This document shows, piece by piece, positions 14,619-25,380 of a stretch of 64,000 bases of DNA. Position numbers and translations under genes: made by a program. Position 1 is the first letter of the stretch. Every line of letters begins with the position of its first letter. A model generated the notes under the pieces. That model worked only from the letters and a program-made list of their open reading frames with translations, did no database searches and was not told the origin of the DNA. Origin of the DNA: Strigamia acuminata (lineage: Eukaryota > Arthropoda > Chilopoda > Geophilomorpha > Linotaeniidae); NCBI GenBank assembly GCA_949358305.1, contig OX442315.1:21292427-21356426 (forward strand), written 5' to 3'.

Positions 14619-15533
14619 ATGAAGAGCTTTTTACTTGCTATCTTAGTTGCAACGGTTGCAATTGTTTTTGCAGAGGTAATAGAAATAGGAATTCGAATTC
14701 TATTTTATGTCTGATAAATCATTATTAATTTTAAAATAAAAGCTTTTTAAAATTTATTTCTAGGAAAATTGCTTCGATATAGAAAAAAGCAATGCAGCGG
14801 TAAAAAATAAAAAAATACAAACAAATGTTTTGGATTGTTCAATCTTGATTTTATTCTTTATTTTTTAGTGGGACGCAGTGAAACAAGAATGCAAGGCAGA
14901 AATTCCCGATGATGCAGAAGTTAGTCAGAGAAAGTTTATTTTTCAAATAACTTTTAAATTTGTATACACCCCTATATTTTTTAAATTCAATTATTCTACT
15001 TATTTAGCAGCGAATGTTCAAGATGTTTAGCTGCATGTACAAGAAAAAAGGAATAGTAATCATTTTAACTATTTATAGTTAATTATAAAATTTATATGAT
15101 TTTTCTCTTTCTAATTAGCTCAGCGAAGATGGACAAGTCCTAGATTATGAGGGGAAATACAAAGCCGGATTCAATGATGCCAAAGCAAGAGTATTTACAG
15201 CAATTAATATTTTTCTTTTTTTTGTTTACCATAATCCAATATTTTATCTGAACGTATTGAAATTATGCAGGATCTTACTCACATTTACGGGCCTATGGAT
15301 GAGTGCTGGGAAAGTTCAAACCACGTGAGAATATCCAATATTACAGCTGCTTTTAAAATACTTATCTATAATGATTTTTTACAGGAGGTCAACGAGTTTT
15401 TCACGTGCTGGGCTCCAAAGTTGATGATGGTAAATACTTGAACATCCCTAACCAAAGTATATTTCTCTAAAATAATTTATTTATATATTTTCAGTTGTGT
15501 CCCGAAGCTAAAACGTGGGCTGAAGAACTTTAA
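14619..15533 (+). CDS. Secreted six-cysteine OBP-like protein C, 8 exons
   Basis: Exons: 14619-14675, 14764-14799, 14869-14919, 15008-15055, 15119-15190, 15271-15324, 15385-15429, 15495-15533, giving 133 aa with all introns in phase 0. The signal peptide is MKSFLLAILVATVAIVFA. The six cysteines keep the pattern of gene B, with C5-X8-C6 between FFTC and LCPEAK. The tail is LCPEAKTWAEEL. It has the same exon lengths as genes B and D. It is probably a soluble secreted carrier; the tissue and ligand cannot be read from the sequence. Confidence 0.88.
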
Positions 15534-16180
15534 ACAATTTTGAGGTTGTTTTTAATAAAGAATAAATAATTGTGAAATTGCTGTGTGAATTTTTATTCAA
15601 ATAATACATCTAAAAAACGTCGCTTTAAAAATGGAAAAAAGTTTTAAACCAATCTAACAAAAGTTGGAATCGTGCTGCGGTCATACTATCTGGAATTTAA
15701 TTAAATCTAACACAAAAAATGGCAAATAATTTCTGGAAATAATCTGAGGAATTCTTAGAGCATTTTTAATGATTTCTATGCGTGGATTTAGATTCTTATA
15801 CAATTTTTAAGCTCCACTCATTTGTATGCTGGAAAAATTTCTTGATAGTTCAAAATACAATACATTGTTTTTTTTTTTATCCTGATGAGTATTGAAGTTA
15901 ACTTGGATTTAAGTTTCAAGTATAATATCATCTTTATTACAATCAAAGTACATGTTGTCAAAATATTCTTATCTTATATAACCGATCATATAAACATACA
16001 ATTTCAAATAGGAAATACGCTCTGTTATGCAACCAACATCCAACTGCACCAATTATATCAATTACGTGAAAAGTACCTTAATAACATACAATAAAAATTG
16101 CAGCGATCATAATGGGTGCTGGATATGTATATGTATATGAGTATTTGTGCAAGGTTTCCATGAATTTCTTGATAGTAGGA
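15534..16180. other. Spacer between OBP-like genes C and D
   Basis: AT-rich spacer with the 3' UTR of gene C. Parts resemble the spacers after genes B and D (for example the stretch near 15650 and near 17385), as expected for tandem duplicates. A 69-codon open frame at 15885 has no signal, homology or splice support and is not called. Confidence 0.55.
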
Positions 16181-16263
16181 TTATGCAACTGAAATTGATA
16201 TACCAATTATTTAAACAATTTTAAAAATAAAAAAAATAAATCGAGAGTTCGAGACTATATAAG
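16181..16263 (+). promoter_or_regulatory. Promoter of OBP-like gene D: distal motif and TATA box
   Basis: CAACTGAAATTGATAT ends at 16201 and CTATATAAG is at 16255-16263, with the start 65 bp further on. It matches the B and C promoters in sequence and spacing. Confidence 0.65.
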
Positions 16264-16327
16264 AAATCCAAACAACGGGTTCACAAGTCAGTTGTTCTGT
16301 TTGGTAGATTTTTCCAAATTATTCAAC

Positions 16328-17264
16328 ATGAAGATCCTTTTAGTTGCTATCTTTGTTGTAACGGTTGCAGTTGCTTTTGCAACGGTAAGAGGAATCGAAA
16401 TTCCAATGTTTATTAATTATTATTTATCTGATAAATCATTATTTTATATTTAAAAAAAAAATACTTTTTGATTTAATTTCTAGGAAGACTGCTTTGACGA
16501 AGAAAAAGGCAAAGCAGAGGTATTTAGTTTTGAAAAAAAATTAAAAACAATTGTTTTAGTTTGTCCAATCTTGATTTTATTTCTAATTCCTTTAGTGGAC
16601 CCCAATAAAAGAGGCATGCAAGGAAGAAATTCCCGAGGATGCGGAAGTGAGTTAAGAGAAAGTTTATTTTAAAAAAGTTTTTTAAAATTCAATTATCCTA
16701 TTTATTTAGGAGCGAATCTTCAAAGTGTTTGCTTGCATGTACAAGAAAACAGGAATAGTAACCATCTTAATTATTAATAGTTAATTATGAAATTTAAATG
16801 ATTTTTCGCTTTATAATTAGCTCAGTGAAGATGGAAAAGTCTTAGATTATGAGGGAAAATACAAAGCCGCAATGGAGAAGGCCAAAGCAAAAGTATTTAG
16901 AGCTACCGTATTTATTTATTTTTTCTTTTATTACCATTAATGAGTATCTTATTTGACCGTATCGAAATTGTAGGATCTTACTCATGTTACCGAGGAAATG
17001 GATGGGTGCTGGGAGAGTTCAAACCAAGTGAGAATACCTATAAGCATTTATACAGCTATTTTTTAAATACTTATCTATAATGATTTTTTAAAGGAGGTTG
17101 GCGAATTTTTCAAATGCTGGGGTCCAAAATTGATGGGGGTAAATACTCGCATCTATTTGATATAAAAGAATATTTATTATAAGCAAAAGATATTTCTTTA
17201 AAGTTTTGTACCACTATATTTTCAGTTGTGTCCCGATTCTAGGAAATGGACTGAAGATTTATAA
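16328..17264 (+). CDS. Secreted six-cysteine OBP-like protein D, 8 exons
   Basis: Exons: 16328-16384, 16484-16519, 16596-16646, 16710-16757, 16821-16892, 16974-17027, 17094-17138, 17226-17264, giving 133 aa with all introns in phase 0. The signal peptide is MKILLVAIFVVTVAVAFA. The mature sequence starts near EDCFDEEKGKAE and ends LCPDSRKWTEDL, with six cysteines in the family spacing. It is nearly the same as gene B in exons 3-8, including intron sequence, which indicates the youngest duplication pair of the cluster. Inferred role: secreted binding protein. Confidence 0.88.
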
Positions 17265-18982
17265 CTGATTTTCTGTTCATTTTTAATTCAGAATAAATAA
17301 TGATGAAATCAATTTGTGAAGTTGTAATCAAATAATATATCAATAAATATCATTTTGAGAATGGAAAAAAGTTTAAAACCAAACTAACAAAACCTGGAAT
17401 CGTTTTAAGATTATGCTGTTTGAAATGTATTGTGATTGTACAAACACAAACCTAGATTCTCCCCGTGTATGAAATGATTAGGCAATACTTAAAATAGATT
17501 TTCAATCTCATCAAGTCCATTTTTGCACATAAAAAGTAGATTATTTTTGAGATCTTAAAATATACTTTTTGCACGTAAAAATTAGAAATTTGCGATTCAA
17601 CAATTAAGCTCGCATTCTTATTTTCATCTGAGAGGTCGCTATTCGGCGGTAGCGTGCGGTGCGCGCACACTTTCAAAATCGCTGTTCACATGTCACGGAA
17701 GCTGCGTTTGTTACAAAAAAAGAAAATACTGGTAATCCTGTTGTATTTGCTGTATAAGAAACGATTTTATTCTCAAAACGATGAATTCACTTTGGCAATG
17801 AAGAAGACAAGAAGGCGACTTTTTCACATGGTGAGATAATTTTATCCGTTTTCAACTCTCTTCGCCTTTTTTTTGTTTTTAACTCCATGTTTTCCTTGTG
17901 TTTACCCTTTATTTACACGTTTTTACCCTTTATTTACACGTTTCTACCCTTTATTTACACGTTTTTACCCTTTATTTACACGTTTTTACCCTTTATTTAC
18001 ACGTTTTTACCCTTTATTTACACGTTTTTACCCTTTATTTACACGTTTTTACCCTTTATTTACACGTTTTTACCCTTTATTTACACGTTGTTATATCCTT
18101 TATTTACAACCAGCAGGAACAGTCTACTTCCCATTGGTCCACTGTACGTCAGCTACCTGCTGACTCACTGTCGTCATTTTCAGCGTTGCCTACAACATCA
18201 CGTATTTAAATTGAAAAATTCTGAAAAGTTTTGTCCTCCTTTGAGGTTTTGTAACTTTCTACCTGTATTTTTACTTATCTCCTTGTATTTTTACTCCATT
18301 GGAGTGCGCACGAATAAATAAAATAATAATTAGCTGGTCTTCTTCGCTCGTGAGAACTAGATTCGCGCTAGATTCGTCGTGCGCTTTTGATTTTTTCGCA
18401 ATTTTTTTTATCGCTTTCAAAAAATCGCGCGCGTTTTATCTAAAATTCGCAAATGAAAATGCACTGTTCAAATCCAAAATTGTTTTGGTCCTGAATGGTG
18501 AAAAGTGTTTTTTTTTAAATACTCTCTAGCCGCGTTCAATCAGCATCTTGCGCTCAATGAGAGCATTTGCGGTACTTAGAAGAAAGATTTGTGTTTCTTG
18601 TTTGGGGTCATTGATTAATCGTGGCGGACTTCAGTAGGCAAATCGATAGTTTATATTATCTCATAACTTGTGGTATCCATGTTGCAAGAGATACAATACT
18701 ACATAATAGACTATACATATTTGAGATTATTGTTGATAAATTTCACATTTCAAATGGGATAATACTTGACCCACATAATGTGTTTACCACAAGATAGAAT
18801 AACAGTTGCAACTTACTTGTTAGAGGGCCGCACAATTGAAATTTCTCCTTATTTTCATACGTTTACTTTACTTGTAGTCAAATTAAAAATTGCATTAAAT
18901 TTATAATTACAAAATTAAGAAAATAATTGAAAATAATTAGCATACAGAAGTCAGAATATACTTTTCTGTGATAAAAATCAAG
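17265..18982. other. Spacer between OBP-like genes D and E
   Basis: Holds the 3' UTR of gene D, a GC-richer patch near 17640-17700, a 21-bp minisatellite (17901-18108) and a stretch with clustered CG-rich words near 18350-18440. Open frames across the minisatellite exist only because its unit length is a multiple of three. No gene is supported. Confidence 0.6.
17901..18108. repeat. 21-bp minisatellite, nine full units plus one degenerate
   Basis: The unit TTTACCCTTTATTTACACGT plus one T is repeated head to tail with almost no variation, ending in a degraded tenth copy near 18095. A 21-bp period keeps all three plus-strand frames open, so the frames are a by-product. Confidence 0.9.
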
Positions 18983-19130
18983 TTATACAACTGCAACTAA
19001 TATTTAGTTCAAAAGTCAACTCGTGAACCTTTTCCTTGACATAGCAACAGCGTAATATTTTTTGAGAAAAAAAAATATGCGCGTAATACTTTTCTCTAAT
19101 CAAATTAAAAGATTATAAAAGTTATAAAAA
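18983..19130 (+). promoter_or_regulatory. Promoter of OBP-like gene E: distal motif and TATA-like boxes
   Basis: CAACTGCAACTAATAT ends at 19003, and two TATAAAA words lie at 19114-19129. The distal motif is the most diverged of the five and sits about 60 bp further from the start than in genes A-D. Confidence 0.5.
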
Positions 19131-19196
19131 TGCAATTAAACACGACACATTACTTATTCATCTTCAGACGAATTAGTTGATATCTCTCTTCAAACC

Positions 19197-20029
19197 ATGA
19201 GCAAGTTAATGGTCATCGTTTTTGCGGCAGTCATTGCATTTGCATATGCAACTGTAAGATATCTACAAACCCTGTTATGCAGCACATATTTTACTAATTC
19301 TTTTATTTTTCAGGAGGATTGCTTTGACAAAGACAAACTGATAGCTGATGTAAGAACAGAAACACAAGAGTCTTATAGTAAATATTAAAATGTTTATTTT
19401 ATCTTATAGTGGAAAGAGTCAAGAGATGAGTGCAAAGTAGCAATACCTGCTGAAACTCCAGTTAGTTATTTAGTTATTCAAGCTTTATGAAAAATGTATT
19501 TCTTTTATAAATTTGTGGATTGTTTATTTAGGATTACATGAAAAAAGTGGCCGCTTGCATGATGAAGAAACATGGCTTGGTCAGTATTTATTACAGAGGA
19601 GATGATGGTTTTTTAAATCGGATTTTGATTTTTCATTTCTAGCTCAGCGCTGAAGGAGTATTAGATTACGTTAAAACCAGAGAGGAATATGAAAATATTA
19701 AAGCCAGAGTATGTTGCTTCATTTTGTAATAGGTCCTTAAAGTGTTGTGATGTTTATGTAATTGTAGGATATCGATGATGAGTTGAAACAGATGGACGAA
19801 TGTTGGGAGACATCCAATCATGTAAGCGATTTTAAGTGCTTGTAAAATAAAATTTTAACTATTTATTTATCATTTGCGCTAGGTGGCCACTGATTTCTTT
19901 GACTGCTGGACTCCAAAATTGCACCAGGTAAAATTTAAAAAAAAAATTTGGTCACAACGTACAGCATTCTGAATCAATTTTTTTTTGTAGCTCTGTCCCG
20001 ATTCCTTGAAATGGATTGAGATTCCCTAA
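19197..20029 (+). CDS. Secreted six-cysteine OBP-like protein E, 8 exons
   Basis: Exons: 19197-19253, 19314-19349, 19410-19460, 19532-19579, 19643-19708, 19768-19821, 19883-19927, 19991-20029, giving 131 aa with all introns in phase 0. The signal peptide is MSKLMVIVFAAVIAFAYA. Six cysteines are spaced C-X16-C-X17-C-X40-C-X13-C-X8-C. C3 is followed by MMKKHGLLSAEGVLDY. Exon 3 ends at GTTAGT and exon 4 at GTCAGT donors. It is clearly diverged from A-D but has the same chassis. The C-terminal exon reads LCPDSLKWIEIP. Confidence 0.87.
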
Positions 20030-21378
20030 GCTGAAATAAGATATCAATTGATTGAATTTAGTATTGAGATGTACTTTTTGTGTAATAAACTATTTTGCAA
20101 AGAGTATTTTTAGAGTATTTTGAGAGAAATGGAGGAAACATTTTTTCTTTGTCGTACCGCAATACAGATAATAAAATAAGTCAAACACAAAAGTTGCTTG
20201 CAAACTGCAAAAATTGCGTTTTCCTAAAAACCGCTGACTTTTGCATTGGTTGAACTAATTTGCTGACAACTAGTTACTTTTAATTCTTGTTAATTATTTG
20301 AAAAATAAATAACCTTCCTGTTTATCAATTTTCAAGGCTGCTCATATTTCAGGTTGCTGTTGATTCTTCGATTGCAATATCGGGTGACGACGGATGAGGT
20401 AAAAAAAAATTGTACCGTACGCACTGTCCTGAAGATCATACTTGCACTATGAACAGAAATAAAATATACGTCGTAAGATTCTGAACTGTAGTTTTTAGAA
20501 GAAACTAAAACTTGTTTTTCCATCAAATTTTATTTGTTAAGAAGTTTTCCAAGTCGAATAGACATAAACACGGACAGTGCCTTTAATTTTTAAATTACCA
20601 ATAATGCAAATAGAGGGCGCTTAAAGTACTCAAAATTTAAAAAATGGCGTTATTTTCGGCTATTTTTTGGTATCACGCCGTCGGACTCGAGACTCTATTT
20701 GACAAGATATCTTTTCTAGATAAGAGGCCAGACCTTAAAGATGTGATGACAGATGCGAAGGGATATTTTAGACTACGTTATCCCCATTATTAGAACAAGT
20801 AGGTGAAATTTATAAAAACTAAAAGATGAAACGTCTTGATGAACACGGACTCACCAGGCCCTTGTACCTTGTATCGGACCGATCTGCGTCTTTGAGCCGA
20901 CGAAAACTGTCTTTTACGATGAACATTGCTTTTAAATCGCAAATCGTAAGTGCAGTTCCTTGAGACGTATTAACTTTTAATTTTTAAAGTTATGATTAAT
21001 TTTTAATCAGCCTTTACAATTTAATGACGATTTATCTGGTATACATAATGTGTGTCAAAAATGTAGCGTAATTCTTTTGTTATTGGCAGCTGCCAAGAGG
21101 AATTTGGAATGTGTCAGATTACGTTTACATGCTCATACACATTCCCGGTTGAAGTTATTTCCTGTTTATAACCTTAGCCTCAATTTTGAAATGATTCCGG
21201 CCATTCGGATGTCCTTCCAGTGAATAAGTGCATTTGAAAAAGTTTTGGTTCTGGAGCAAATTATTAATTTCACACAAAAAATACTTTTACTCTAATTTAT
21301 TCATTTGCTAAAAAATTTACATTGATAGATTTTTTATTAATGTAAAATATTCTTTTGTGAAATGATGGAATGATCATT
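20030..21378. other. Intergenic spacer between OBP-like genes E and F
   Basis: AT-rich, with the 3' UTR of gene E on the plus strand and the 3' side of gene F on the minus strand. No repeat, RNA gene or further exon could be supported. A minus-strand frame at 20332-20526 lacks any recognisable feature. Confidence 0.55.
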
Positions 21379-22460
21379 TTAGTCGTCCCATGTAAGAGCG
21401 TCGGTACAGATCTGTTAGAATATTTTGGAAAAACAAATGAAATGAATATATTTTAATGTAAATAAAATTAACATTTTTTTTTTTTTTTTTTATATCACGT
21501 TGACTTACCGCGTTAACTTTTGGTTTGTAGCATCCGAAAAATTCGGCAAGTTTCTGCAATTTTTCGAGTTTTATTATTTTACTTTTTTTAAAATTTAATA
21601 TAAATTGACTTACCGTCTCGCCATCACCGCTACTTTCCCAACAGGTCTTCATCAGGCTCATAATTTCATCTTTTCTCTATTATTTCAAAGGGATAATTCG
21701 TATTAGTAATTATAAAACAAACAAAAGAAAAAAATATATATTTTAAATTATTACGTCAGTAGTAAGGATCTTTTTAGACTCTTCCTCAAATGCAGTGAAG
21801 TCAAAAGTTCCATCTTCGTGAAGCTAAAAAAAAAGAAATTAAAAAAAAAACATTTATTGAAAATGTGTATCGAATAATAAAATGCAATTAAATCATACCC
21901 ATCCTTTCTTCGTTATCAAGCATTTGGTCAGTTTCTTCATTCGCGTAACCTAAAAAAATACATTGGAATTGAATATTTGCACGAGCTGATAGAGGGGTAT
22001 TAGTGCATTTTTCATTTCTGAAGCTGTTGTCTATATTTTGCAATCAAATTTGAATTTTTTTAAAAATAATACCGTATTCACATTTTGTACGGAAAAATTA
22101 AATAATGTAAAATTAGGACGTATCAAACAGATTCAGAAATCAATTTTAATTTATTGTTAATAGTAAACAAATCAACTTACAGCGTCTTCGTCATGAATGG
22201 AAGCTTTGCATTCAGCTTTGAGTGGTTTGTACTGAAACAGTTTATTTGTTAAATATTAATGACATTTCATTCCAATGTGACACTGGCTCGAACTTACTTC
22301 AGCATCAATACGGGCGTGGTCGAAGCATTGCTATTTTCGCACGAAAAATCAATAAATTAAATTAGAGCTATTTAAAAAAAAAACAGAATAAAATATTTAC
22401 TTCTGCTTGTGTAAGCAATGCTGCCATTCCCAAGACGACGAGGAGGAGAAAAGTTCTCAT
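21379..22460 (-). CDS. Secreted six-cysteine OBP-like protein F, 8 exons, opposite strand
   Basis: Minus-strand exons in coding order: 22460-22401, 22330-22298, 22231-22181, 21949-21899, 21823-21755, 21676-21614, 21553-21509, 21411-21379, giving 134 aa with all introns in phase 0. The signal peptide is MRTFLLLVVLGMAALLTQA. Cysteines appear as QCFDHA, AECKAS, KCLITKKGW, TCWESS, GCYKPK and ICTDAL. C5-X8-C6 holds and C4 is again the twelfth residue of its exon. The only family member on the minus strand, it is diverged from A-E. A TATA-like AATATAAAAGG lies about 85 bp before the start. Confidence 0.85.
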
Positions 22461-24005
22461 GGTGATAGACTTTTGATTTTGTCAAGTGCACAGAGCAGTG
22501 TGTCAGTAGATCTGTAATGAAATGCTGTTCAAGGATCCTTTTATATTGTTTTTAATTTGAAAAAAAAACGAAAAAAGTTAATCTGAAATATGGTCCGATC
22601 GTCTGGGGGAAAAATAATATTTTTTGGAATTTGAATTTGGACTCACATTTTTTTTTGGATCATATTATGTCTCCGTGTGTAAAAAAAAAACACAGATGAG
22701 AAATGTGCTTAAGATAAAGTGCGCACTTTATTTTTTATGGTAGTTAAAAAAAAATGAAGACACGTATTTTATTGGACATTATTTTTTGTGAGTTTTTTTC
22801 TTATAAAACACTATAAAATGAATGATTAAATGATGACACAAAAGTGGGTTAGAATTAATAATAAACAGAGGATAAAATGCTTTCTAATCTAAATTGTATA
22901 TATTACAGATGCAATGCTACACATTCGACCTTTAATATCAAGTTCAGAAACTTTATCATCTGGTACACGTATCACATCATAATCAAATGATTATATATTT
23001 CATTTCATAAAAAACAGGTTCTTTTCGTGTTTTTTTTTTATTGATTATTTAAAAGTACCATTGGAAAAAAAATCTTATAATCGCTGCACTACGTATTTGT
23101 ATGCGCAATTGTGCATCTGAACCTGGCGATAAGTTAGGCCTAACCAACAACAACAACCGCAGTTTCAAAACACAGAAATGATGAAGCACAAGTTTTTAAT
23201 TCAACTGCACTTTTTGATTTTATATATCAGAAATAACAAAAAAAAAATGAAATGTAAAAAAGATTTTGGAATTTTCCAGTTATGAATAAATAGGCTAATC
23301 TGAGCAGTTGTCCGAATTTTTATAGTTGATGTTCAAACCACAAAATTTTAGAATTTAGTGCCCTTTGTACCCAAAAAATGACCTTTTTGTTATTTTGTAT
23401 GCAATGAAAAATAATTCTAAAGGCCATTTAGGGGTCACAAAGATGGTTTGCAGAGGGGAGACATGTTTCCCGTAAATACGAGTGTCAAAATTTGGCCTTT
23501 GGGACATTTAATTGGTTAGGACGTGGCTAATAAATTTAAATGTCATGAAGGGTGTTAATTTTCTTAAGGCGGACATATGGTATTAACTCTATTAAAGTTC
23601 TTTACTGGAAAGTTACCGTAATGTAATATCGTGAGTTTATTAACTTCAAAGATAAATAATTATTTCTTGATATTTAACTGCCGATTATTTCGAAATACCT
23701 AATCACAATTATGGAATGATACGAAGTTAGAAAACAGATCAAAACTTATACTGGCTATTATAGCGGGATGGAACTAAAAGCCGCTACTCTCATCTCGCTT
23801 TACAGTTCTTCCGTCAACAATATGACTAGTTGACACCCAATTCCATTGATTAGAGCTGAATAAAAAGTAAATAGAACATGACTGAATTTTAGATCAACCA
23901 TTTCCTTTTCCTTCAATTTTAGATTTTTAGGCCATGTGTTTCGAATTAAAGTGACCAAATGATAGTCTGTGAGCAAGTTTTTAAGTTGGCAGTTCAATTT
24001 GAAAA
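22461..24005. other. Intergenic spacer between divergent OBP-like genes F and G
   Basis: AT-rich 1.5 kb with homopolymer runs. It contains the promoters of F (minus) and G (plus). No repeat, RNA gene or coding exon is supported. Minus-strand frame 23800-24021 overlaps the signal exon of G and shows no family features. Confidence 0.5.
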
Positions 24006-24982
24006 ATGTACGTACAAACATTCTGTGCGATTGCGTTAGTTATTTTCAATCACGGCTATGCTCATAAAGTAAGAGTTTTATTTTAATTTTTTTTTAAATA
24101 TTGCATTAAATTATTTAATCTCTTGAATAGACGAATCAAACTCTTTGTATTGATTTTAAAAACAGTACTACATGGCCTGACAGTGTAAGGATTGTTAATT
24201 TAGAGATTTCAAATGGATTTATCTTGAAAAAATAATATCGTTTTTTAATAGGTAATGACTGATTTGGAAGAATGTCAACTTGAAGCTGAAGATGCTAACA
24301 TTGGTGAAGGTCAAAGTACAAGTGGAATGGGAGGAAGAGGTGACATCACCACTAAAATTAAAGGTTTTCTGCAAAAAGTCTGGAACAGATTTGTAAGTTT
24401 TATTTATTTATTTTTTTATGTTTATAAAAATTTACTCAAGCCAGTGCATTGATTTTCTAATAGATAAATACTCTTGAATGGCAAAAAAATAAAATTAGCA
24501 TTTTGAACTGCATGTGGAGCAACCAAAAAGTCGTAAGTAAATTTTTTGTCAAGTTTACAAGAAGCTTATGTTGTCAAAACTAATCTTTTAGTTCAACATT
24601 GGAACAAAACAAGTGCAATGGACCAGCATAATTGACTTGATAAGAGGATTAAAAATAAATGAATCAGTAATAAGTTAATTAAAATTGGTAAAGAAGATCT
24701 TTTGATAAAATAATTTGATTTGCATACAGCGGAAAGACAGACTGGTAGATGCTTTAGCGGAATGCAGAACTAATAATGGAAGCGACGACAAAGCAGCCAG
24801 TGATGTACTGAAGATATTTAAATGTTTCTTTACTCACGAAACAACTAAAATGGTAAGTTATGTTTTTGTAGCAAACTTCAAAGATATTTTTGTTTTTTAA
24901 TTTTTATTTTATATAATTTTTTTTTAAGTTTTGTCCATTTTCATCCAAAAAACCATGGCAGAGGCAAGAAACTCGTTTTTGA
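24006..24982 (+). CDS. Larger OBP-like secreted protein G, 7 exons
   Basis: Exons: 24006-24068, 24131-24184, 24252-24392, 24464-24532, 24592-24666, 24730-24852, 24929-24982, giving 192 aa with all introns in phase 0. The signal peptide is about residues 1-19. Exon 2 carries C1 and the phrase STTWPDS, exon 3 C2 (EECQLEA) plus a Gly/Ser-rich insertion, exon 4 C3 seven residues before its end, exon 6 C4 at its twelfth residue plus C5, and exon 7 C6 as its second residue (FCPF). The intron between C4 and C5 is absent. C3-X43-C4 fits the small genes; C5-C6 is X10. It is a sister of gene H and bridges the small genes to the R genes. Confidence 0.75.
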
Positions 24983-25380
24983 TGAAAACTATTTATGTTT
25001 TATTTTTTTAAAACGAAAACATTCAATTGCGTGTGATCTAAATAAAAAAATATGTCAATAAGTTTGAGTCATTTTCAAATTCAAAGCTTTGGTGGGAAAT
25101 AATAACAATTTTTGTCCTTGCGTGTTCCGTTCTTCAATTTTTTTTCTCACATTGTATACACTTTTTTCAGGATATCCCATCATTATTTGTTCTCGTTTAT
25201 TGGCTTGTGAATTTTATGAGTTTCAATTGTATTTTTACTATATATCTGATGATGTTGCACACATGGCTTTTCAGCACAGTGCTTTTGAGGGTGTAATTAT
25301 ACAGTAGAGAACCCAATACACAAATAAAAGCTAGGAAGGCAACATCCTTTTATTTAACCACATTATACTAAAAGAACAAT
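24983..25380. other. Spacer between genes G and H
   Basis: Contains the 3' UTR of G (AATAAA near 25040) and a probable core promoter for H (AATAAAAGC near 25321). Nothing else is supported. Confidence 0.5.

Noticed and set aside
17873-18321. Three overlapping plus-strand frames of 96-144 codons
   Set aside because: They are products of the 21-bp minisatellite, whose length keeps every frame open.
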